DNA from: Dipteris shenzhenensis
Taxonomy: Eukaryota > Polypodiophyta > Polypodiopsida > Gleicheniales
Reading direction: 5' to 3' (one strand)
Length of the DNA stretch: 64,000 nt
NCBI GenBank assembly: GCA_047967505.1
Contig: CM106540.1
Each line of letters starts with the position of its first letter. Within the stretch, counting starts at the first letter, position 1. The position numbers were made by a program, and so were the translations under genes. This document shows positions 13,101 through 25,440 of this stretch, piece by piece. The notes under the pieces are model-generated. The model was not told the origin of the DNA and did no database searches. It worked only from the letters and a program-made list of their open reading frames with translations.

Positions 13101-16100
13101 AGGTGTGTTATCTGACCAAGTACTTATCGGATGGGTGTGCCTCTTTGAGAACATTCCAATACCACCTAGGTTGAGGTGTACAGAAAGTGATGTGCCCATT
13201 AGATATCCTTTACATGATCGATTAAGCAATAAATACTATTTTTGCTCTAGTGTCATGCACATCCGTAAAAAAACACGCTGCTAGGTATGTTATCCGATCA
13301 AGCACTTATGGGATGGGAGTGCCACTTTGCATGTAAGTCAATTTCACCTAGTTGAAGGTGTGTGCAAAGTAGTATGCCCATCGGATATGCTTTGCATTGT
13401 CGATCAAGCATAAAACACCGTTTTTGCCTTAGTGTCATGCACAACCATGAAAAAACACGGTCCTAGGTGTGTTAATCAAACAATCACTTATCGGATGGGG
13501 GCTCCACTTTGCACACAAGTGTGTTTTATCTACATTGAGGTGCGTGCAAAGTATTATCACCATCGGATATGCTTTGCATGGTCGATCACGCATTATACAC
13601 TATTTTCTCCCTAGTGATATGCACACCCGCAAAAAAACACGCCCTTAGGTGTGTTATCTGACCAAGTACTTATCGGATGGGTGTGCCTCTTTGAGAACAT
13701 TTCAATACCACCTACGTTGTAGTGTAGGAAAAGTATTGTGCCCATCGGATATCCTTTGCATGGTCGATCGAGCATTAAATACTATTTTTGCTCTAGTGTC
13801 ATGCACATCCGTAAAAAAAAGACGCTGCTAGGTATGCTATCGGATCAAACACTTATGGGATGGGTGTGCCACTTTTAATGTAAGTCAATTGCATCTATTT
13901 GAAGGTGTGTGCAAAGTATTGTGCCCATCGGATATGCTTTGCATTGTCGATCAAGCATAAAACACCATTTTTGCCTTCGTGTCATGCACAACCATGAAAA
14001 AACATGGTCCTAAGTGTGTTAATCAAACAAGTACTTATCGGATGGGGGCTCCAGTTTGCATGCAACACGCTTTCAACTAGGTTGAGATGCGTGAAAAGTA
14101 TTGTCACCATTGTATATGCTCTGTATGGTCGATTACGCATTATACAACGTTTTTCCCGTAGTGATATACACATCTGTAAAAAAACATGCCCTTAGGCATG
14201 TTATCTGACCAAGTACTTATCGGATGGGTGTGCCTCTTTGAGAACATTTCAATACCACCTAGGTTAAGGTGTAGGAAAAGTATTGTGCCCATCGGATATG
14301 CTTTGCATGGTCGATCGAGCATTAAATACCATTTTTGCCTTAGTGTCATGCACATCCATACAAAAACACGCTGCTAGGTGTAATATCCGATCAAGTACTT
14401 ATGCGATGGGAATGCCACTTTGCATGTAAGTCAATTCCACCTAGTTGAAGGTTTGTACAAAGTATTGTGCCCATCGGATATGCTTTGCATTGTCGATCGA
14501 GCATAAAACGCCGTTTTAGCCTTAGTGTCATGCACAACAATAAAAAAACACGGCCGTAGGTGTGTTATTCAAACAAGTACTTATCGGATGGGGGCTCCAC
14601 TTTGCATGCAAGTCCGTTTCAACTATGTTGAGGTGCGTGCAAAGTATTGTCACCATCGGATATGCTTTGGATGGTCCATCTTGCATTATACACCATTTTA
14701 TCCCTAGTGATATGCACATCCGCAAAAAAACACGCCCTTAGGAGTGTTATATAACCAAGTACTTATCGGATGGGTGTGAATCTTTGAGAACATTTCAATG
14801 CCACCTATGTTGAGGCATACGAAAAGTGTTGTGCCCATCGGATATCCTTTGCATGGTCGATCGAGCATTAAATTCTATTTTTGCTCGTGTCATGCACATC
14901 CGTAAACACGCTGCTAGGTATGTTATCCGATCAAGCACTTATGGGATGGGAGTGCCACTTTGCATGTAAGTCAATTCCACCTAGTTGAAGGTGTGTTCAA
15001 AGTATAGTGCCCATCAGATATGCTTTGCATTATCGATCAAGCATAAAACACCGTTTTTGCCTTAGTGTCATGCACAACCAAGAAAAAACACGGTCCTAGG
15101 TGTGTTAATCAAACAAGTACTTATAGGATGGGGGCTCCACTTTGCACACAAGTCGGTTTTAACTATTTTGAGGTGCGTGAAAAGTATTGTCACCATCAGA
15201 TATGCTTTGCATGGTCAATCATACATTATACACTCTTTTTGCACTAATGATATGCACATCCGCAAAAAAACATGCCCTTAGGTGTGTTATCTGACCAAGT
15301 TCTTATCGGATGGGTGTCCCTCTTTGAGAACATTTCAATACCACCTAGGTTGCGGTGTAGGAAAAGTATTGTGCCCATCCTTTGCATGGTTGATCGAGCA
15401 TTAAATACTATTTTTGCTCGTGTCATGCACATCAGTAAAAAAAACACACTGCTAGGTATGTTATCCGATCAAGCACTTATGGGATGGGTGTGCCACTTTG
15501 CATGTAAGTCAATTCCACCTAGTTGAAGCTGTGTGCTAAGTATTGTTCCCATCGGATATGCTTTGCATTGTCGATCAAGCATAAAACACCATTTTTGCCT
15601 TAGTTTCATGCACAACCATGAAAAAACACGGTCCTAAGTGTGTTAATCAAATAAGTACTTATCGGATGGGGGCTCCAGTTTGCACGCAACTCCGTTTATA
15701 CTAGGTCAAGATGCGTGCAAAGTATTGTCACCATCGGATATGCTCTGCATGGCTGATTACGCATTATACAACGTTTTTCCCGTAGTGATATACACATCTG
15801 CAAAAAAACATGCCCTTAGGTATGTTATCTGACCAAGTACTTATCGGATGGGTGTGCCTCTTTGAGAACATTTCAATATCACCTAGGTTAAGGTGTAGGA
15901 AAAGTATTGTGCCCATCGGATATGCTTTGCATGGTCGATCGAGCATTAAATACCATTTTTGCCTTAGTGTCATGCACATCCGTAAAAAAACACGCTGCTA
16001 GGTGTGTTATCCGATCAAGTACTTATGCGATGGGAATGCCACTTTGCACGTTAGTCAATTCCACCTAGTTTTAGTTCTATGCAAAGTATTGTGCCCATCG

Positions 16101-19100
16101 GATATGCTTTGCATTGTCGATCAAGCATAAAACACCGTTTTTGCCTTAGTGTCATGCATAACCATATAAAAACACAGCCGTAGGTGTGTTATTCAAACAA
16201 GTACTTATCGAATGGGGGATCCACTTTGCACGCAAGTCCGTTTCAACTATGTTGAGGTGCGTGCAAAGTATTGTCACCATCGGATATGCTTTGCATGGTC
16301 CATCACGCATTATACACCATTTTTTCCCTAGTGATATGCACATCCGCAAAAAAACACGCCCTTATGTGTGTTATCTGACCAAGTACTTATCGGATGGGTG
16401 TGCCTCTTTGAGAACATGTTAATACCACCTAGGTTGAGGCGCATGAAAAGTGTTGTGCCCATCGGATATCCTTTGCATGGTCAATCGAGCATTAAATACT
16501 ATTTTTGCTCTAGTGTGATGCACATCCGTAAAAAAACACGCTGCTAGGTATGTTATCCGATCAAGCACTTATGGGATGGGCGTGCCACTTTGCATGTAAG
16601 TCAATTCCACCTAGTTGATGGTGTATGCAAAGTATTGTGCCCATCGGATATGCTTTGCATTGTCGATCAAGCATAAAACACCGTTTTCGCCTTAGTGTCA
16701 TGCACAACCATGAAAAAACACGGTCCTAGGTGTGTTATTCAAACAAGTACTTATCGGATGGGGGCTCCACTTTGCACGCAAGTCCGTTTCAAGTATGTTG
16801 AGGTACGTGCAAAGTATTTTCACCGTCGTATATGCTTTGCATTAGCGATCATGCATTATACACCATTTTTTCTCTAGTGATATGCACATCCGCAAAAAAA
16901 CATGCCCTTAGGTCTGTTAGTTGACCAAGTACTTATCGGATGGCTGTGCCTCTTTGAGAACATTTCAATACCACCTAGGTTGAGTTGTATGAAAAGTGTT
17001 GTGCCCATTGCATATCCTTTGCATGATCGATCGAGCATTAAATACTATTTTAACTCTAGTGTCATGCACATCCGTAAAAAAACACGCTGCTAGGTATGTT
17101 ATCCGATCAAGCGCTTATGGGATGGGAGTGCCACTTTGCATGTAAGTCAATTGCACCTAGTTGAAGTTGTGTACAAAGTATTGTGCCCATCGCATATGCT
17201 TTGCATTGTTGATCAATAATAAAACACCATTTTTGGCTTAGAGTCATGCACAACCATGAAAAACCACGGGCCTAAGTGTGTTAATCAAACAAGTACTTAT
17301 GGGATCGGGGCTCCACTTTTCATGCAAGTCCGTTTCAACTAGGTTGAGATGCGTGCAAAGTATTGTCACCATTGGATATGCTCTGCATGGTCGATTACGC
17401 ATTATACAACGTTCTTCCCGTAGTGATATGCCAATCTGCAAAAAAACATGACCTTAGGTATGTTATCTCACCATGATTGGGTGTGCCTCTTTGAGAAAAT
17501 TTCAATACCACCTAGGTTAAGGCGTAGGAAAAGTATTGTTCCCATCGGATATGCTCTGCATGGTCTATCGAGCATGAAATACCATTTTTGCCTTAGTGTC
17601 ATGCACATCCGTAAAAAAACATGCTGCCAGGTGTGTTATCCGATCAATTAGTTATGTGATGGGAATGCCACTTTGCATGTAAATCAATTCCACCTGGTTG
17701 AAGGTGTGTGCAATGTATTGTGCCCATCGGATATGCTTTGCATTGTGGATCAAGCATAAAACACCGTTTTTGCCTTAGTGTCATGCACAACCATATAAAA
17801 ACACAGCACTAGGTGTGTTATTCGGATGGGGGCTCCACTTGGCACGCAAGACCGTTTCAACTACATTGAGGTGCGCGCAAATTATTGTCACCATCAGATA
17901 TTCTTTGCATGGTCGATCACGCATTATACACCATTTTTTCCCAAGTGATATGCACATCTACAAAAAAACACACCCTTAGATGTGTTATCTGACCAATTAC
18001 TTATCGGATGGGTGTGCCTCTTTGAGAACATTCCAATACCACCTAGGTTGAGGCATACAAAAAGTGTTGTGCCCATCAGATATCCTTTGCATGATCGATC
18101 GAGCAATAAATACTATTTTTGCTCTAGTGTCATGCACATCCCTAAAAAAACACACTACTAGGTATGTTATCCGATCAAGCACTTATGGGATGGGAGTGCC
18201 ACTTTGCATGTAAGTCAATTCCACCTACTTCAAGGTGTGTTATCTGACCAAGTACTTATCGAATGGGTGTGCCTCTTTGGGAACATTTCAATACCACCTA
18301 GGTTGTGGTGTAGGAAAAGTATTGTGCCCATTGGATATCGTTTGCATGGTCGATTGAGCATTAAATACTATTTTTGCTCTAGTGTCATGCACATCCGTAA
18401 AAAAACCACGCTGCTAGGTATGTTATCTGATCAAGCACTTATGGGATGGGTGTGCCACTTTGCAGGTAAGTCAATTCCACCTAGTTGAAGGTGTGTGCAA
18501 AGTATTGTACCCATCGGATATGCTTTGCATTGTCGATCAAGCATAAAACACCGTTTTTGCCTTAGTGTCATGCACAACCATGAAGAAACACGGTCCTAAG
18601 TGTGTTAATCAAAGAAGTACTTATCGGATGGGGGCTCCAGTTTGCACGCAAGTCCGTTTTAACTAGGTTGAGATGCATGCAAAGCATTGTTACCATCGGA
18701 TATGCTCTGCATGGTCGATTACGCATTATACAACGTTTTTCCCGTAGTGATATGCACATCCGCAAAAAAACATGCCCTTAGGTTTGTTATCTGACCAAGT
18801 ACTTATCGGATGGGTGTGCCTCTTTGAAAACATTTCAATACCACCTAGGTTAAGATGTAGGAAAAGTATTGTGCCCATCGGATATCCTTTGCATGGTCGA
18901 TCGAGCATTAAATACAATTTTTGCCTTAGTGTCATGCACATCCATAAAAAAACATGCTGCTAGGTGTGTTATCCGATCAAGTACTTATGCGATGGGAATG
19001 CCACGTTGCATGTAAGTCAATTTCACCTATTTGAAGGTGTCTGCAAAGTATTGTGCCCATCGGATATGCTTTGCATTGTCGATCAAGCATAAAACACCGT

Positions 19101-22100
19101 TTTTGCCTTAGTGTCATGCACAACCATATAAAAACACAGCCGTAGGTGTGTTATTCAAACAAGTACTTATCGTATGGGGGCTCCACTTTGCACGCAAGTC
19201 TGTTTCAACTACGTTGAGGTGCGTGCAAAGTATTGTCACCATCGGATATGCTTTGCATGGTCCATCACGCATTATACACCATTTTTTCCCTAGTGATATG
19301 CACATCCGAAAAAAACAGGCCCTTAGGTGTGTTATCTGACCAAGTACTTATTGGATGGGTGTGCCACTTTGAGAACATTTAAGTAACACCCAGGTTGAGG
19401 GGTACGAAAAGTGTTGTGCCCATCGGATATCCTTTGCATGGTCGATCCAGTATTAAATACTATTTTTGCTCTAATGTCATGCACATCCGTAAAAAAACAC
19501 GCTACTAGGTATGTTATCCGATCAAGCACTTATGGGATGGGCATGCCACTTTGCATATAAGTCAATTCCACCTAGTTGAAGGTGTGTGCAAAGTATTGTG
19601 CCCATCGGATATGCTTTGCATTGTCGATCAAGCATAAGACACCGTTTTTGCCTTAGTGTCATGCACAACCATGACAAAACACGGTCCTAGGTGTGTTATT
19701 CAAACAAGTACTTATCGGATGGGAGCTCCACTTTGCACGCAAGTCCGTTCCAACTACGTTGAGGTACATGCAAAGTATTGTTACCATCGGATATGCTTTG
19801 CATGGTCGATCACGCATTATATACCATTTTTTCTCTAGTGATATGCACATCCACAAAAAAACATGCCCTTAGGTGTGTTATCTGACCAAGTACTTATTGG
19901 ATGGGTGTGCCTCTTTGAGAACATTCCAATACCACCTAGGTTGAGGCGTATAGAAAGTGTTGTGCCCATCGGATATCCTTTGCATGATCGATCAAGCAAT
20001 AAATACTATTTTTGCTCGTGTCATGCACATCTGTAAAAAAACACACTGCTAGGTATGTTATCCGATCAAGCACTTATGGGATGGGAGTGCCACTTTGCAT
20101 GTAAGTCAATTCCACCTACTTGAAGGTGTGTGCAAAGTATTGTGCCCATTGGATATGCTTTGCATTGTCGATCAAGCATAAAACACCGTTTTTGCCTTAG
20201 TGTCATGCACAACCATGAAAAAACACGGTCCTAGGTGTGTTAATCAAACAAGTACTTATCGGATGGGGGCTCCACTTTGCACACAAGTCCTTTTCAACTA
20301 TGTTGAGGTGCGTGAAAAGTATTGTCACCATCGGATTTGCTTTGCATGGTCGATCATACATTATACACTATTTTTTCCCTAATGATATGCACATCCGTAA
20401 AAAAACACGCCCTTAGGTGTGTTATCTGACCAAGTTCTTATCGGATGGGTGTCCCTCTTTGAGAACATTTCAATACCACCTAGGTTGCAGTGTAGGAAAA
20501 GTATTGTGCCCATCAGATATCCTTTGCATGGTCGATCGAGCATTAAATACTATTTTTGCTTGTGTCATGCACATCCATAAAAAAAACACACTGCTAGGTA
20601 TGTTATCCAATCAAGCACTTATGGGATGTGTGTGCCACTTTGCATGTAAGTCAATTCCACCAAGTTGAAGGTGTGTGCTAAGTATTGTGCTGATCGGATA
20701 TGCTTTGCATTGTCGATCAAGCATAAAACACCATTTTTGCCTTAGTGTCATGCACAACCATGAAAAAACACGGTCCTAAGTGTGTTAATCAAACAAGTAC
20801 TTATCGGATGGGGGCTCCAGTTTGCACGCAACTCCGTTTCAACTAGGTTGAGATGCGTGCAAAGTATTGTCACCATCGGATATGCTCTGCATGGTCGATT
20901 ACGCATTATACAACGTTTTTCTCGTAGTGATATACACATCCGCAAAAAAACATGCCCTTACGTATGTTATCTGACCAAGTACTTATCGGATGGGTGTGCC
21001 TCTTTGAGAACATTTCAATATCACCTAGGTTAAGGTGTAGGAAAAGTATTGTGCCCATCGGATATGCTTTGCATGGTCGATCGAGCATTAAATACCATTT
21101 TTGCCTTAGTGTCATGCACATCCGTAAAAAAACACGCTGCTAGGTGTGTTATCCGACCAAGTACTTATGTGATGGGAATGCCACTTTGCACGTTAGTCAA
21201 TTCCACCTAGTTGAAGTTGTATGCAAAGTATTGTGCCCATCGAATATGCTTTGCATTGTAGATCAAGCATAAAACACTGTTTTTGCCTTAGTGTCATGCA
21301 CAACCATATAAAAACACGGCCGTAGGTGTGTTATTCAAACAAGTACTTATCGGATGGGGGCTCCACTTCCGACCAAGTACTTATGCGATGGGAATGCCAC
21401 TTTGCACGTTAGTCAATTCCACCTAGTTGAAGTTGTATGCAAAGTATTGTGCCCATCGGATATGCTTTGCATTGTAGATCAAGCATAAAACACTGTTTTT
21501 GCCTTAGTGTCATGCACAACCATATAAAAACACGGCCGTAGGTGTGTTATTCAAACAAGTACTTATCGGATGGGGGCTCCACTTTGCACGCAAGTCCATT
21601 TCAACTATGTTGAGGTGCATGCAAAGTATTGTCACCATCGGATATGCTTTGCATGGTCCATCACGCATTATACACCATTTTTTCCCTAGTGATATGCACA
21701 TCCGCAAAAAAACACACCCTTATGTGTGTTATCTGACCAAGTACTTATGGGATGGGTGTGCCACTTTGAGAAAATTTCAATACCACCCAGGTTAAGGCGT
21801 ACGAAAAGTGTTGTGCCCATCAGATATCCTTTGCATGGTCAATCGAGCATTAAATACTATTTTTGCTCTAGTGTCATGCACATCCGTAAAAAAACACGCT
21901 GCTAGGTATGTTATCCGATCAAGCACTTATGGGATGGGCGTGCCACTTTGCATGTAAGTGAATTCCACCTAGTTGATGGTGTATGCAAAGTATTGTGCCC
22001 ATCGGATATGCTTTGCATTGTCGATCAAGCATAAAACACCATTTTTGCCTTAGTGTCATGCACAACCATGAAAAAACACGGTCCTAGGTGTGTTATTCAA

Positions 22101-25100
22101 ACAAGTACTTATCGGATGGGGGCTCCACTTTGCACGTAAGTCCGTTTCAAGTACGTTGAGTTACGTGCAAAGTATTTTCACCGTCGGATATGCTTTGCAT
22201 GGTCGATCATGCATTATACACCATTTTTTCTCTAGTGATATGCACATCCGCAAAAAAACATGCCCTTAGGTCTGTTATTTGACCAAGTACTTATCGGATG
22301 GCTGTGCCTCTTTGAGAACATTTCAATAACACCTAGGCTGAGCTGTATGTAAAGTGTTGTGCCCATTGGATATCCTTTGCATGATCGATCGAGCATTAAA
22401 TACTATTTTAACTCTAGTGTCATGCACATCCGTAAAAAAGCATGCTGCTAGGTATGTTATCCGATCAAGCACTTATGGGATGGGAGTACCACTTTGCATG
22501 TAAGTCAATTCCACCTAGTTGAAGGTGTTTGCAAAGTATTGTGCCCATCGGATATGCTTTGCATTGTTGATCAAGCATAAAATATCATTTTTGGCTTAGT
22601 GTCATGCACAACCATGAAAAAACACGGTCCTAAGTGTGTTAATCAAACAAGTACTTATTGGATCGGGGCTCCACTTTTCATGTAAGTCCGTTTCAACTAG
22701 GTTGAGATGCGTGCAAAGTATTGTCACCATCGGATATGCTCTGCATGGTCGATTACGCATTATACAACGTTCTTCCCGTAGTGATATGCACATCTGCAAA
22801 AAAACACACCCTTAGGTATGTTATCTCACCATGTGCTTATCGGATGGGTGTGCCTCTTTGAGAAAATTTCAATACCACCTAGGTTAAGGCATAGGAAAAG
22901 TATTGTTCCCATCAGATATGCTCTGCATGGTCTATCGAGCATGAAATACCATTTTTGCCTTAATGTCATGCACATCTGTAAAAAAACACGCTGCTAGGTG
23001 TGTTATCCGATCAATTACTTATGCGATGGGAATGCCACTTTGCATGTAAGTCAATTCCACCTGGTTGAAGGTGTGTGCAAAGTATTGTGCCCATCGGATA
23101 TGCTTTGCATTGTGGATCAAGCATAAAACATTGTTTTTGCCTTAGTGTCATGCACAACCATATAAAAACACCGCACTAGGTGTGTTATTCGGATGGGGGC
23201 TCCACTTGGCACGCAAGACCGTTTCAACTACATTGAGGTGCGTGCAAAGTATTGTCACCATCGGATATGCTTTGCATGGTCGATCACGCATTATACACCA
23301 TTTTTTCTCGAGTGATATGCACATCTGCAAAAAAACACACCCTTAGGTGTGTTATCTGACCAAGTACTTATCGGATGGGTGTGCCCCTTTGAGAACATTC
23401 CAATACCACCTAGGTTGAGGCGTACAAAAAGTGTTGAGCCCATTGGATAACCTCTGCATGATCGATCGATCAATAAATACTATTTTTGCTCTAGTGTCAT
23501 GCACATCCGTAGAAAAACACACTACTAGATATGTTATCCGATCAAGCACTTATGGGATGGGAGTGCCACTTTGCATGTAAGTCAATTCCACCTACTTCAA
23601 GGTGTGTTATCTGACCAAGTACTTATCGAATGGGTGTGCCTCTTTGAGAACATTTCAATACCACCTAGGTTGTGGTGTAGGAAAAGTATTGTGCCCATTG
23701 GATATCCTTTGCATGGTCAATCGAGCATTAAATACTATTTTTGCTCTAGTGTCATGCACATCCGTTAAAAAAACACGCTGCTAGTTATGTTATCCGATCA
23801 AGCACTTATGGGATGGGTGTGCCACTTTACAGGTAAGTCAATTCCACCTAGTTGAAGGTGTGTGCAAAGAATTGTGCCCATCAGATATGCTTTGCATTGT
23901 CGATCAAGCATAAAACACCGTTTTTGCCTTAGTGTCATGCACAACCATGAAGAAACACGGTCCTAAGTGTGTTAATCAAAGAAGTACTTATCAGATGGGG
24001 ACTCCAGTTTGCACGCAAGTCCGTTTCAACTAGGTTGAGATGCATGCAAAGCATTGTCACCATCGGATATGCTCTGCATGGTCGATTACGCATTATACAA
24101 CGTTTTTCCCGTAGTGATATGCACATCCGCAAAAAAACATGCCCTTAGGTATGTTATCTGACCAAGTACTTATCGGATGGGTGTGCCTCTTTGAGAACAT
24201 TTCAATACCACCTAGGTTAAGGTGTAGGAAAAGTATTGTGCCCATCGGATATGCTTTGCATGGTCGATCGAGCAATAAATACCATTTTTGCCTTAGTGTC
24301 ATGCACATCCATAAAAAAACACGCTGCTAGGTGTGTTATCCGATCAAGTACTTATGCGATGGGAATGCCACTTTGCATGTAAGTCAATTTCACCTAGTTG
24401 AAGGTGTGTGCAAAGTATTGTGCCCATCGGATATGCTTTGCATTGTCGATCAAGCATAAAACACCGTTTTTGCCTTAGTGTCATGCACAACCATATAAAA
24501 ACACAGCCGTAGGTGTGTTATTCAAACAAGTACTTATCGGATGGGGGCTCCACTTTGCACGCAAGTCTGTTTCAACTACATTGAGGTGCGTGCAAAGTAT
24601 TGTCACCATCGGATATGATTTGCATGGTCGATCACGCATTATACACCATTTTTTCCCTAGTGATATGCACATCCGCAAAAAAACACGCCCTTAGGTGTGT
24701 TATCTGACCAAGTACTTATTGGATGGGTGTGCCACTTTGAGAACATTTCAATACCACCCAGGTTGAGGCGTACAAAAATTGTTGTGCCCATCGGATATCC
24801 TTTGCATGGTCGATCTAGTATTAAATACTATTTTTGCTCGTGTCAAGTCCATTTCAACTACGTTGAGGTGCGTGCAAAGTATTGTTACCATCGGATATGC
24901 TTTGCAGGGTCGATGACGCATTATACACCAGTTTTTCTCTAATGATATGCACATCCGCAAAAAGACATGCCCTTAGGTGTGTTATCTGACCAAGTACTTA
25001 TCGGATGGGTGTGCCTCTTTGAGAACATTTAAATACCACCTAGGTTGCAGTGTAGGAAAAGTGTTGTGCCCATCGGATATCCTTTGCATGGTCGATCGAG

Positions 25101-25170
25101 CATTAAATACTATTTTTGCTCTAGTGTCATGCACATCCGTAAAAAAACACGCTGCTAGGTATATTATCCG
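7122..25170. repeat. 182-bp satellite array, right arm, with super-repeats
   Basis: The same A-B-C trimeric satellite continues for 18 kb. Above the 546-bp level there are larger duplicated blocks. Diagnostic variants at 7216-11500 recur at 15065-19310 (constant offset about 7,847) and again at 20200-24680 (offset from the second copy 5,145, rising to 5,367 after an extra duplication). Another block at 2440-4440 recurs at 12350-14380 (offset about 9,917). Individual monomers carry small deletions, for example near 12121, 15380 and 24845. The array ends abruptly at ~25170 within a type-B/C junction (TATTATCCG). There is no gene in it. Confidence 0.95.
21153..21584. repeat. Out-of-register duplication inside the satellite
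   Basis: The segment beginning CCGACCAAGTACTTATG at 21153 is repeated at 21369, a period of 216 bp rather than 182. The junction GGCTCCACTTCCGACC at ~21361-21372 splices a type-A monomer, after about 34 bp, to the start of a second type-C monomer. The two copies are nearly identical, so the event is recent. It explains most of the change in offset between the large blocks. Confidence 0.85.
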
Positions 25171-25440
25171 TCTAATGAAAGCATGCTATCTTTATACTCT
25201 ATGATTATTTAAACCTTTATTTTTATTTGGGATGTGTAAATCTCAAAACTTTTTAAATTTTTCCTCCAAGAGGAGGAGAGAGTCACTCTAATGAAAGCAT
25301 GTATGAAACCTTACTCTTTAAATTTTTGCTCCAAGCGGAGGAGAGACTCACTCTAATGAAAGCATGTATGAAACCTTATCTGCTTGTTTAAGCCTTTATT
25401 TGGGATGTGTACATCGCATAACTTTTTTATATTTTTATAG
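25171..25440. repeat. Spacer with a ~65-bp tandem duplication
   Basis: AT-rich sequence between the satellite end and the first recognisable Ulp1-like exon. Units at ~25248-25312 and 25313-25376 are near copies (CTCCAAGAGGAGGAGAGA versus CTCCAAGCGGAGGAGAGA, each followed by ACTCTAATGAAAGCATGTAT). A third partial copy of TCTAATGAAAGCATG sits at the satellite border (~25170). It ends in TATTTTTATAG, a plausible 3' splice site. I see no coding potential. Confidence 0.7.

Noticed and set aside
862-25170. More than a hundred 60-115-codon ORFs on both strands (MSCTTMKKHGPR, MPLGMLSDQVLIGW types)
   Set aside because: They are the same satellite monomer read again and again. Stops are spaced by the 182-bp unit and no codon-level conservation is evident.
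862-25170. CRISPR array or bacterial origin of the repeats
   Set aside because: Units of 182 bp are contiguous with no unique spacers, and the flanks are plant retroelements.
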